Below are positions 37,728 through 49,193 of a stretch of DNA of 64,000 nt, piece after piece. Below the pieces are notes generated by a model, which was given only the letters and a program-made list of their open reading frames with translations, searched no databases and was not told the DNA's origin. A program made the translations under genes and the position numbers. How positions within the stretch are numbered: position 1 is the first letter of the stretch; every line of letters begins with the position of its first letter. Source of the stretch: Synanceia verrucosa (taxonomy: Eukaryota > Chordata > Actinopteri > Perciformes > Synanceiidae); contig CM056556.1 of assembly GCA_029721515.1 (NCBI GenBank), positions 13,660,098 through 13,724,097 on the forward strand, written 5' to 3'.

Positions 37728-40700
37728 AGGTGACTTCATGACTCAGTAAACAGCATTAGTCTCGTAATACAATTTGTCATCAATGATGTTTGCATTTATT
37801 CAGGGTCCCCTGAGGAAAAATCCAAACTGATGTTCTCCATGAACGACATTGGTGGAACCGGTTTCTTATCAAAAGAAGAATTTGCCAGAATGCTCAGGTC
37901 TGATCATTTGTATCCCCTTTTAAGGCATTTTTCTGTCTGGCAGCTCATCTTTGCCTTTTTGATGTGCTGCAGGTCTTTCATTGAAATCTCCAACGGTGCT
38001 CTATCAAAGAGCCAGGCGGAGGACGGCATCAAGGCCATGATGCAGGCCGCAGGCTTTGATGACAAGGAGGAACTCACATGGGAGGACTTCCATTTCCTCC
38101 TGCGAGATCACGAGAAGGAGCTGCAGTTTGCCCAACTCAATGTCAAAGGTTGGACAAAGTTTTGTCCCAGAAGAGGATTTTTTTCTTTTAATCCTCATTT
38201 CTCTGACCTTGTCTGATGAAATGAATATGTGTTCAGGGATGGAGAAACAGGGGAAGAAGCGTTTGAGTCGAGAGCAGAGAGTGTCCTTCATCTGTCCAGC
38301 AAACAGGTCGGAGAACAGGACACACTGAAATCACTCATCACAAACGTAACTGCTGTTGCTCGTCACTGTGGATTAAAAAAAATTATCCTGTATCTTTGTC
38401 ATTTACTCATTTCATTTATGCAGCCCTCCTGACCTCTGCCTCCCAGCTTACAGTCTTGTTCATTTTTGTTTACAGCAACAATGCGACAGATGGACTGGAG
38501 ATACGCAGACGGAAAAAGTTTGTTCCTTGTTTGATTTTTCTCCTCCTGTAAATGACATGAAGGAAGAATAGGCAGTATTAAGAAAAACAAGATGTCTGAC
38601 AATAAACCAAAGTTAGTGACTAACTAGTGACAGTATCTACTGAGAAATATCCCCCAGTTTAAAAAAAGTACTTCTTCAACTTATTTTTTGTGAGGTTTTA
38701 ATTTTTCTTGAGCATGTATTGAGGAAATGGTGGTTGTGTGAAAAACCGCGGCAGCTTGTGGTTTATTAAAAGTGTTTGGAATTTCTCAAGTTGCACATAT
38801 GATGCAACTGTTCTTGGATCCTTCCAGCTAGAAACGCTTTACTGTAGAATGGTTAAGTATCACACCCTGCTTCCAACAACTGTATAAAATCAAAAGAATC
38901 TGAATATTTTCAGGTTAGCTGTGAAAACTCCAAATGTCTATGTGAAGCCCAAGCGCCAGCAGTACATAAGGAACCCAGTCCAGCAGAAGATCCAGCACTT
39001 CAAGCGCTTCATTGAGAATTATCGGCGTCATATTGTCTGTGTCATTGTTGTGTACGGCATCACGGCTGGTGTGGCACTTGAAAGATGTTACTGTGAGTTC
39101 TTGACCTTCTGCATCAAGCCTTTCTGGTTTGTCTGAGCCTTTTCTCATAAGACACATTGCTTTTTTAGACTACGGTTTGCAGTCTGACTCTACGGGGTTT
39201 CCAGAGACTTCAGTGGTGGGCATCACCGTCTCCCGTGGCTCCGCTGCTGCCATCTCCTTCCTGTTTCCCTACATGCTACTCACTGTGTGCCGCAACCTCA
39301 TCACGTTGTGCCGAGAGACATTTCTCAACCGATACATCCCATTCGATGCCGCCATCGATTTACATCGCTTCATGGCCATGACGGCCATCTTGCTTTCAGG
39401 TTGGCAGGCTGGAGTGTTGCAAAGTTACAGTCTGATATCTTCACCTGTTTACATTTTACTTGTGAGAGCTGACGCCTATTTCTGTTCCGAATGTAGTTGT
39501 TCATAGTCTGGGCCATGTAGTCAACATCTACATCCTCTCCATCAGCGAAATCAGCATCCTGTCTTGTCTGTTCCCCAAAATATTTTCCAACAACGGGTAA
39601 TGTCTGACTTTAGCGGAGATTTGTCCACTCCGAGGAGAGTTACGTTGATTTACAGTCTGTTTTCATTATAGGTCTGAACTTCCTCTGAAGTGGTCGTGGT
39701 GGTTCTTTCAAACTGTTCCAGGTATCATAGGAAGCTAATTTTAGACTTTTAGTGTTTCATGGACTGCTTGTTATATTATGCTATAATAACATTTTTGCTC
39801 CTATTTGTCCTTTTCCTAGGGATGACTGGTATCTTGCTTCTTTTTACTTTTGCATTTATGTATGTTTTTGCCTCACACTATTTCCGGCGCATCAGCTTTC
39901 GTGGGTTTTGGATCACACATTACCTTTATGTTGTGGTGTACACTCTAGTAAGTACTTAAGTACTTAAAATTCCCCAAATGTTCTCTGCAGTCAGATGGAT
40001 TTCATGATGAGAGACAGCTTTTTACGAATACTGTGATACTGGCTTTGTCAACAGACAGTTGTGCATGGCAGTTTCGCCTTGCTCCAAGAGCCCCGCTTCT
40101 ACATCTACTTAATTCCACCTGCTCTGCTCTTCCTGCTGGACAAACTGATCAGCTTGAGCAGGAAGAAGCTGGAAATACCGGTGGTCAGAGCTGAGCTGCT
40201 GCCTTCAGGTGATACTTAGTGTCTTCAGTAAAGACTTTAAAGTGTCCTTGGATTTGAGTCTTCGGTATCCAAAATGCACTTTTCCATTGTCTTCCCTGAA
40301 ATCACGTGATCTTTGTGTGTACGATGCATTTGAGTTCACGTTTCCCTCGGCTGTCCTTCCTCTAGGTGTGACACATCTGGAGTTCAAGAGACCACAGGGC
40401 TTCATGTACCGTTCAGGCCAGTGGGTTCGTATTGCATGCCTGATGTTGGGCACAGATGAATACCACCCCTTCACCCTGACGTCAGCCCCGCATGAAGAGA
40501 CCCTGAGCCTGCACATCCGAGCTGTGGGGCCCTGGACCAGCCAGCTCCGAGACCTCTACACGGAAGAAAGCTTGCTCGAGCTTGGAGCCTACCCAAAGGC
40601 AGGATAAAGCATTGATTGCACGTGCATAAATAGTTCTTCTTCTCCATTCTTTGTCTTTTCATGAATCCAATATTTTCTTTCTTCTTAAGCTGTACTTGGA

Positions 40701-41850
40701 TGGCCCATTTGGTGAGGGTCATCAAGAGTGGATTGACTTTGAGGTGTCTGTTCTGGTGGGAGGAGGAATTGGAGTCACCCCATTCGCTTCCATCTTAAAA
40801 GACCTGGTGTTCAAGTCCTCAGTCAAGTCCAAGGTTCAATGTAAAAAGGTGCTGCTTAAAATGAACCGTGCTACCATACTGGAAGAAGTTCACACTATGT
40901 TTTTCTCTTTTCTGTTGCTAACATTCACTGGGTATTTCAAGGTATACTTCATCTGGGTGACACGGACACAGCGGCAGTTCGAGTGGGTGTCAGACATCAT
41001 CAGGGAGGTGGAGGAGATGGACACCCAGGAGCTGGTCTCAGTCCACACTTACATCACTCAGGTTGCTGAAAAGTTCGACCTCCGCACCACCATGCTGGTG
41101 AGATGTGCAGCTGCCATTTCTAATTGAAGAACTAGAAAATCCACTGAAATGCTGCTAAATCTTTAACAAACATTTATTTTGATAAATAAGTTGTTTTTTC
41201 AATGTTCAGTATATGCCTTGTATGTTAGACAGTATGTCTAAAGACACTTTTTGACAGATTAAAGAATCAAGATATTACATGTTAATTGCTAGAGGGTGAG
41301 GTAGGAAGGATTCTTAAGTAGGAGCAGACTGACTGAGTCTTTAGGCTAAGTTAAGCTATGATAACCAGCTGTTGGCTGAGGCTTCATATTTAACTCTTTA
41401 AAAGAAAGTAGAAAATATTTACCACATTTACCTTCAACATGAATGATAATGAAACAACAATGACCCATCGCCCTTGTCTTTGTAATGTGTGGACAGTATG
41501 TGTGTGAGCGCCACTTTCAGAAAGTGTGGAACCGCAGTCTCTTCACCGGCCTGCGATCCATCACTCACTTTGGCCGACCGCCCCTGGTGTCCTTTTTCAG
41601 CTCACTGCAGGAAGTTCACCCCGAGGTTAGTCGTTCATCCATATTCATCTACCTCTTTTTCATCAAAGACATCACCCAATACACCAGCACTCTTTTTGAT
41701 TTGTATTATAATTATTATCATCTGTAGGTGAGTAAAATCGGTGTATTCAGCTGTGGACCACCTGGAATGACCAAGAATGTGGAGAAAGCTTGCCAGCAGA
41801 TGAACAAGAGAGATCAGGCCCATTTCATACATCACTATGAGAACTTCTGA
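29495..41850 (+). CDS. duox: DUOX, dual oxidase (peroxidase-like / EF-hand / NADPH oxidase)
   Basis: Apical-membrane flavocytochrome making extracellular hydrogen peroxide from cytosolic NADPH, calcium-activated; serves thyroid hormone synthesis and mucosal defence. Thirty-three coding exons: 29495-29561, 29638-29715, 29836-30000, 30445-30632, 30805-31006, 32000-32166, 32476-32545, 32899-32995, 33113-33203, 34515-34617, 34767-34939, 35024-35199, 35271-35389, 35493-35630, 35741-35854, 36200-36402, 36721-36906, 37148-37373, 37804-37897, 37973-38148, 38237-38306, 38476-38517, 38914-39092, 39169-39399, 39497-39596, 39672-39721, 39820-39947, 40055-40208, 40366-40598, 40690-40848, 40942-41097, 41497-41625, 41728-41850; 1528 aa, all in frame. 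Domains: signal peptide (1-24), peroxidase-like ectodomain (30-580), transmembrane helix (about 600-625), EF-hand 1 (D833, D835, N837, E844) and a degenerate EF-hand 2 (869-880), heme-binding membrane core, FAD motif HPFTLTSA (from 1296), NADPH motif GGGIGVTPF (1364-1372), C-terminus HYENF. The intron after 40598 begins with GC. DUOX1 versus DUOX2 is not decided. Confidence 0.96.
33590..33985 (-). mobile_element. Truncated non-LTR retrotransposon 3' end with (CATC)n
   Basis: In a DUOX intron. CATC tetranucleotides (about 33593-33668) abut a block whose minus strand encodes a typical C-terminal LINE product ([18 protein letters not shown], then [15 protein letters not shown]). The frame breaks soon after and the upstream body is missing. 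Recognised as a frequent teleost LINE remnant; the clade is not assigned. Confidence 0.65.
37686..37725. repeat. (TA)n microsatellite
   Basis: About 40 bases of alternating TA in the DUOX intron between the exons at 37148-37373 and 37804-37897. Confidence 0.95.
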
Positions 41851-42262
41851 CTTGTTCTCAGTATGGAACCACATAGTCACAGAAGGAAAGATGAGCCATT
41901 TTACACTGGAGAATACAAATTACTGCAGCAGTTAATGACACAATCACAGATCCAGTGTTGGAAGGATGATTAAATGTGTCTCATCTTTATTCTGTAATCA
42001 TGAACATTGTCATTATATTAATTATCATTATCATCAATCAGTGAAGGATGAGACATTTTATTGATATAATAATATAAAAGTACAAGATTTTATTCACAAG
42101 TTAATGTCTAATCATTTTAAATCATCATGCATCATGTCAGCTGTTTGACTCAGAGTTGTAACTGGATTTACAGTAGCTGCCAGGTTATATTTTTGAAATC
42201 ATAATATATGGTTGCTTTTATTTTACTGATTTGTTGTGCTTTTGTTTGAAATATTTGGAACC

Positions 42263-42268
42263 AATAAA
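42263..42268 (+). terminator. Candidate DUOX polyadenylation signal
   Basis: AATAAA about 410 bases after the DUOX stop codon, the first canonical signal downstream. It would give a short 3' UTR. Motif-based only. Confidence 0.45.
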
Positions 42269-44879
42269 TTATTTGCAACAGATTTGTAAGCCCACCGTGT
42301 CTGTCAGAAGGACCCAGCAACAGATAGATATAAACAGATACATGTGCAAGGACCTGTGGGGTTTTGTGCAGTGTTCTCTTGAATTAATGCAAATTCCTAA
42401 ATTTGATTTGCTGGTTGAGTGATAATCCAGCTCATCCACCCAGAAGAAGTAAAAATATATATATTTTTATGTGTTTGATATTTGATATTTTTAAAATAAA
42501 AATTAGGTGCTGAAACAGCACAGTTCTAAAACAGGGCTGCACATGTTTGCATGCTTATCTCAAGATAAAGTGTGAAAGGTGGCTGCATAGATCTCACGGC
42601 CCGCTGAAACTTCCCTAGCAGGCCAATAAAGACAACGCCCTGTTCCAGTCCCACTGTTACACACATTTACACCTGGTAGCTGGCGGTGACCTTCTCATCA
42701 CAATAGATTAATTAAACATTCTGTAACACCACAAAACATGTATAAGCACATAGATGCAATTTGCACCTAACCCCTGTAACACTGTCAAACTTATGATGGA
42801 CTATGAAACAAGCTGATACTATGTTATGATAATAATGTTCCTTAAAAAACTTGTGACATTAAATGTACACTTGTACTTCATTTTACTGTATATTTACTGT
42901 AAATTGCATGCAGACATGTATGACTAACAAATGCAGTATCTATTAATTGATCATGCAGAACAAACCTTCTGTATGCTATAACTCAACTGACTGTAATCAT
43001 TCTAATCTAATTTAATCCAATCAAATCTGATCCAATATCATGTTTTATTCTCCAGACTCTGTTGCATTAAGTAAATAAGGTTATCTGGTGAAAATTGCAT
43101 AAAAAATAAATAAAGAAAAGGGCTTAGACATAGGAACACAATGTGACATGGCTCCAGCAGCAGTTTGCCACAGCTGCCATACAAAAGTTCTGGCATTATG
43201 CAAGACCAATAAGATACTAACGTTACCGTATGACTCAACCTCCAGGACATAAAACCAAATTAAAATTACAGTAAATGCCCAAGTGCCAGTCATGAGAAAT
43301 CTGATAAGTTCACTGAAAACTTCATGATAGGAGAACAAATAGGAGAGCCTTATCCAAACAAGGCCTAATTATCAAGCCTGACCTTGAAGTCATAATCATT
43401 ATTATTAGAATTTATTACTGATAATTGATAAGCCTTTTATTTTGTTTATCACAGAGGGAAATTCCTTGTTAAAATGTTCATTTGGAAATCTTACAACAGG
43501 ATTACATTAGTCACACTGTATGTCAGTTATTCCAGCCTACATGCTATTCAATTTTAGGATTTATGACAATATTTGGCAAAATTTCACAAAGAATTGCTGT
43601 AATTTGAAATGTAAAAACTTATTTTTGTCTTTTTGTCCTAATTAACCATCGTCATAAACGTAACACACGTTTACATATGGATCTATCTGACTGGTTCATA
43701 TCAGTGATATACCATTGTACCACTGCTGTGACAGGTCTAACATGTACAGCACTTTCTGAACATTCATTCTGCATTCACTTCAAAACAAATCAGACTGAAA
43801 GCATATTGAAAGATGGCAGATACTACTTAACTTCATGGTGGGTCAAAATGATACCTTAACCATTTTTTGTTTAGCTCAGTAGACACCTTATATTTAAATA
43901 TATGTTTTATTGGAGCTTAATCAAAAATCACCTGAATTCTACAGCCAGAGACAGAGGCCAGTGAGCTGATAGGGTTGCACCATCCACTGCAATTATTTGG
44001 AGAATGGAGGACCTGCCATCAAGTTCTGCAATGGACTGAGCCCTTTTTTTAATCACCTCGTAGAAAATGTCATACCAAATTTAATTTGTTTTTCATAGTT
44101 ATTGTCATAGAAGATGAATATTCATTACTAGCTCTTAAGAGCTCTTGGCAAATGACAAAACCATCTCTGCTGTAGCCTGGCTATTGCGACTACAAAGCTC
44201 TGCAAGCGTGACTTGTTCGCGAAATTTTGTGCAGCGCCACAGAAAGTATGGGCGGGCCTAGGCTATCTCTGCTGACCTCTGACACACTGAACCAGACAGA
44301 CTGATAGCTTTCTCATTTAATATCATACAGCTGTTGTGTAATCCTGCAGCTGTATGGAGCATACAGCCAAAATTTCAACATGCCCAGTGTGACATCAAGG
44401 AATGCTTGGACAATGAGATAAGGGGCTGTGGTTCAAAGGTTCAGAGTTTCTATTCGTACATGGGCTAATAGTTGCAAACTGATGGAAAGGAGGCAACCAA
44501 ACAAGAGAACAATGAACTTTTAGCAACCGCAATAATGTTCAAATTCTGAGTCAACAATAGAAGGAAATATCTGATGTACTTTGGATAATTAATGCCCCAC
44601 CCTCACAGTTTCAGATTACTTTGAAGTTACACTATGAATACTATTAAATAATGCAAAATTCTGATGATATACACTGTATGACAGCACAGTATGGCTAATT
44701 ATACACATTTTCTTTTTTCCCCGATGCTTCTCCTGTTTGGCCCGGTAGAGAGGAGAACATGTTGTTGACAGCTTGATGCTGCTCACCATCCTTTTGGACA
44801 CTTTCTTTCCACACAATTTCATGTGTATTAACTGTTGTTATTTGGAATGTCTATGTGTGATTTTCATCTTTGATACTTG

Positions 44880-45115
44880 GTGTAAATGATATTTATTGCA
44901 CATCTGTCCATCCTGGAAGAGGGATCCCTCCTCTGTTGATCTTCCTGAGGTTTCTACCATTTCTTTTTCCTGTTAAAAGTTTTTTTGGGGAGTTTTTCCT
45001 TCATCAATTTGAGGGTTGCTCGTTAAGGACAGAGGGTGTCATATCTTGTACAGACTGAAAAGCCCTCTGAGGGAAATATGTAATTTGTGACTGGGTTATA
45101 ATAATAAACTCACTT
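44880..45115 (+). repeat. Common teleost retroposon-like 3' segment
   Basis: Contains the text ATCCTGGAAGAGGGATCCCTCCTCTG, CTTCCTGAGGTTTCTACCATT and TTTTTTTGGGGAGTTTTTCCTTCATC, then CTGAGGGAAATATG and a TAATAATAAACTC tail. This string is very frequent in fish genomes and looks like the 3' end of a retroposon. The class assignment is uncertain. Confidence 0.55.
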
Positions 45116-45950
45116 GACAACTTGAACTTTAAAAACAAGACCAGGTTTTCCAAAATTCTCTCTCAATGGTTCGTTGATGCTCTGACAGAATTTCTGCGCT
45201 GATTTTTAGTTGCTGTTGTTGTTTTTTTTAATACATACTATGATGACACTGGTTGTACTGGTCAATAACTTGATACACGATGTATAAAATAGTCACCTCA
45301 TGATTTACTGTGCATGTGATACTCACTGATCAAATGGCACCCTCTTCTGGTAAAGAGTAGACCTTTTGAGATCCTTTACAGCAGCTGGATAAAATGTGAT
45401 TCAAGGTCATGCTGGTTTGTGCTGCATTACTTTTTCCTTTTTTTCTATATTTTCAGTACAATGCATTAAGCTCTCCTTTAAATGCCCTTGTTTCATTCTA
45501 TTATATGTTAATGCTTCACTTTAATGCGAGCCTGACATCTCAATGTAACGGGTCAATGCCCATGACAAAATGCTTTAATCTTGCTTTAATCAGATGTCAC
45601 ATTCACAGCAATAACCAGGAAGGTGATTTGTTGGAGAGCCGGACATTGGACCAGCTGGAGTGCCTTGCTCAGGGGCAGCTTGTTTTATATGGAGGACATG
45701 CTATATGGAGGAACCTGCTAAAATATAAAATAAATTAATAGATGACTTGATAAATTACCATTAAATGTGCCATAAATAACATTAACATTAACAAATATAT
45801 GTAGGCATATATTAATTGGTAAAGTGTACCACAAATTATACATAGGCTACTGTATATATTATATTAATCTTGCATAATATTTTGTTCATACATACATACA
45901 TAAATAAAGAAGTACATTAAAACTGGAAAATATAATAGTTAGTATATAGT

Positions 45951-45954
<4 letters not shown>

Positions 45955-46023
<69 letters not shown>

Positions 46024-46044
46024 GTATATATATATATAAACATA

Positions 46045-46090
<46 letters not shown>

Positions 46091-46119
46091 CATTAGATAT
46101 ATACATGTATATATATACG

Positions 46120-46150
<31 letters not shown>

Positions 46151-46156
46151 ATATAT
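45955..46156. repeat. Long imperfect (TA)n tract
   Basis: Roughly 200 bases of TA dinucleotides broken by CGTA, CATA and TTTA interruptions, about 300 bases upstream of the CARD exon. Such tracts form cruciform or unwound DNA and are often collapsed in assemblies. Confidence 0.95.
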
Positions 46157-46453
46157 AAACTAGTCATATTTTTATTAGAGGGGACATATGGTTATAAAAT
46201 GACAACTTAAGTAGCTCAAATGTTTGATCTTCCAGCAAGGCAGGCAAAATAATATAAATTATCCTTTCTGTGCAGTAGTGAGGAGTTTGCATTGGTACTT
46301 AAGAGTCTGCTAATCTTCTTAGCGTCAGTAAGTAGCCAGCTAGGAATCAGCTACTGTCCAGATTGTCTCTTCCTGCCCCAGATAATCGACTCAGACAACA
46401 ACAAAGCGAGGTTTGAGGGAATATGTGGCATGGTCACTTCACTGGCATGAAAT

Positions 46454-47609
46454 ATGCACCTACCTTCATTTGGGAACTGTGCTGACAGAGCTGTGGAAGA
46501 GGTTCTGGTGGATCTCCTAAACTTGAAGATGTTTGGCAGCGGCACCAAGAAGTGGTTTGTGAAGAAGCAGAAGAGGCATCAGCAGAGGTCTGGCAGGAGG
46601 CCATGCACCAGGAAGAAGAAGCGATGGGCAGCTAAGATCCTCAAACAGCACCGACAAGAGATCTTGAGCGAGCTGGATGTCAACACGGTGCTTCCCTACC
46701 TGGTGTACAATAAGGTTTTCTCACTGGGGGAGTACAAGGAAATCCTGGGACAGGAGTCGAGCAAGAAACAAACAGAGTTATTCTTGGACCATCTGTCCTC
46801 AAAGGGGCCTGCTGCATTCTGCTCATTCTGCTCTGTTTTGGAGGAAGTGTGTCCCCACCTGCTCACTTCCTTTCTGCTGGATGAAAAAGGTACATCCATT
46901 GATTAGCTACTAATGAGCAACACAAAAGATAAAGGTCACAGAGGGCGTGTGTGCTGGGGCACTCCTTGGAAAACATTTCTGTGTGCATTAGAACAAAACA
47001 GATTACAGAGAGTTACAGCTCATCGATCTGTAGCTGCTTCCACTTATTTCTCCAGTATTTTCACTTATCTGGGGTTGCATTTAATTTTTTGGGAGAAATT
47101 GAAAGCAAGAAAAACAATATAAAGGGACGAAAACTACTTTGCAGTAAGCCAGCGACAGCCACAGACTAAGAGCCAGCAAAAATAGCTTCTTAAATCTGGA
47201 TGGCTGAAGGGATTACTGAGCCGCCAACGCTTCTAACTGGCCTCTGACAACATATGGCCTCAACGTGGCTGCTGGAGTCTGCAGTGCCTTATCTGTGCTG
47301 TACTCTTTCAAATCAATATGCTTTACTTACATTTACATAAAGTACTCTCCAGAAAATAACCTGCATTTACAGCTCAGTGTTATCTGTGGCTAAAACTCCA
47401 CAGTTACTAACCTGTAAATCCCTCAGTCAGATGGGAAGATGTGTAAATTAGCAGAGCTATAAAAAGTGGTTAATATATTAATCTGCTCCTACAGATGGTG
47501 TCCCGGGACTGGGCGGGAAAGAAGGGGGCCTCTCTGTGCCTCCTAACAGTCCTGGAGAGCAGCCTCTGTGCCCCCCTCCCATGTACACCGACCCAGTGTT
47601 TGACTCCAG
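46454..47609 (+). CDS. CARD-domain exons, probably an alternative 5' end of TJP1
   Basis: Two exons, 46454-46889 and 47495-47609, joined by a GT-AG intron in phase. After a short leader comes a strongly basic segment (residues about 32-58, including RKKKRW), then residues 57-143 fit the CARD death-fold pattern (ILKQHRQEIL, VFSLGEYKEIL, FLDHLSSKG, AFCSFCSVLEE). Exon 2 gives a proline/glycine-rich linker ending YTDPVFDS. The donor after 47609 leaves two bases of a codon, and the acceptor before 56851 supplies the third and runs straight into the ZO-1 N-terminus. So this is either the start of a long CARD-containing TJP1 isoform (favoured) or a small separate gene. The start codon is uncertain: 46454 is the first ATG after an in-frame stop, but a later ATG at 46529 or an upstream spliced exon is possible. 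CARD domains mediate homotypic assembly in inflammatory and apoptotic signalling. Confidence 0.7.
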
Positions 47610-48959
47610 GTGAGAGACACTTTATATCTCACATATATGTTGAGTAAAAGCTTCAGCAAAGATATCTTACTATAAACTGAGGTACAAATATGCATTCATT
47701 AAAATTTAAAAACTCATATTTTGTGTTAAGAATAGTCTTTTATGATTGATGGCAAATATCCTTCTAATGTTGGTTGATTGCATCATCAAATAGTGGAGGG
47801 GTATTTATTATTATTATTATTACTGTCATAACCTCATCTCACACTCAAGGAACATTGCAATATTAAGTGTTTGTTTTATTATGAATGGAGCTATTTAGGC
47901 TTCTATGTTTGCCCTGTAGTTTCTATATCAGCAGTGTCTCTGCTCTCTTATTTTTCTAATTATCGCTAAATCACTGTGAGGTAAAAATTTGATGGCCCAT
48001 GGGAGTTTTTTGAACGACTGTGTCCCGTAAACTTGCATGTGGTTGCTTGCTTGTTTTGAGTTTTGTTGCATGCTCCTCTCTGGTTTGCTTTTGGTGTGCT
48101 TTTTCCTGCAGTTTAAAATGGGTTACTGGCACATTTGCAGAACTGTTGATTACTATTTACTGTCTATTTTAAATACATAAAAATGAAGACAAGGAAAAAT
48201 GTATTGGAACAATGGTGCACCAGCTTGCAGTGCCCCAACACCGTACTAAAACTTTGTTATTTTTTTTCTTTAATTCGTCCTCCATCTGTAATTTGACTAA
48301 TTTGGCATAAATTATCATACTCAAGTAAAGGCTAATACAGCACTCTATCACTATATTCTTAAAGGACCAGGGTGGTGGTGTGGTTACAGACCCTACTCCT
48401 GCTCACTCCTTGTTTGAGATTGCAGATTGCAGTAATGCATGTTGCTGAGTGCAAAACCATGGCAATATTGTTTGCCTTTCATAGAGGCCATTCTGCACTC
48501 CACAGACGCTTCAGAGAATTATGATGCCATTCAGGTAATGTAAAAGTGTGAAACGCTAGAAACATCAAAGCAATATGGCTGACTCTGATGCTAAGCTAAC
48601 AAAAACACAACGGTTCTTAGTTTCAGGTGATTATAAAACATAGTTATCACTATTATATTCCATTACTGCTAACAGATCACCTGAAATGCTACACACTGTT
48701 TCTGAAAAATAGTGATGCCTAGCTGCATATATAAATTAAATGACAGTAACAGGGAGCATAAAATGACACATGCTGAGCCTTTCTCTATTATATGAGAGAA
48801 CGACTGCTGGTGCAGAGGGTGTCAGGCCTTGTGAATGCATCATGACTAAGTGTTGGCGTTTTTCTGGGTGTGTGTGTGGACTCCTGGAGAGTACCCTGGG
48901 CCCAACAAAGTTGGGGGCATGGGGGGCATTTTGCAGTGCATGCACATATATGCATATAC

Positions 48960-48964
<5 letters not shown>

Positions 48965-49008
<44 letters not shown>

Positions 49009-49151
49009 CAGAGTGTTTGGTTGGATGTGATGCCTGGAGTGACGGGACAGACAAGCTGATATGCTCCCTAGACCGTTAAGAAGGCCTCTTTAATGTATGA
49101 CAGCTAAGTCAGCATGGAGACAGCTATCCCAGTGGTCTGGCCCTGGGCACT

Positions 49152-49190
<39 letters not shown>
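48965..49190. repeat. (TG)n and (CA)n microsatellites in inverted orientation
   Basis: A TG run at about 48965-49005 and a CA run at about 49153-49190, separated by about 150 bases. They are complementary and could pair as a hairpin. Confidence 0.9.

Positions 49191-49193
<3 letters not shown>

Larger units (their letters stand above)
42270..46340. other. Intergenic region between DUOX and the CARD/TJP1 exons
   Basis: AT-rich, with no exon recognised in either strand. Contents seen: a common teleost repeat at about 44880-45115 and a long TA-rich tract at 45955-46156. The short open frames here have no recognisable similarity and no splice context. Confidence 0.5.

Noticed and set aside
46677..46913. 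Alternative-frame open frames over the CARD exon
   Set aside because: Only the frame from 46454 gives a recognisable fold and continues in phase across the intron to 47495.
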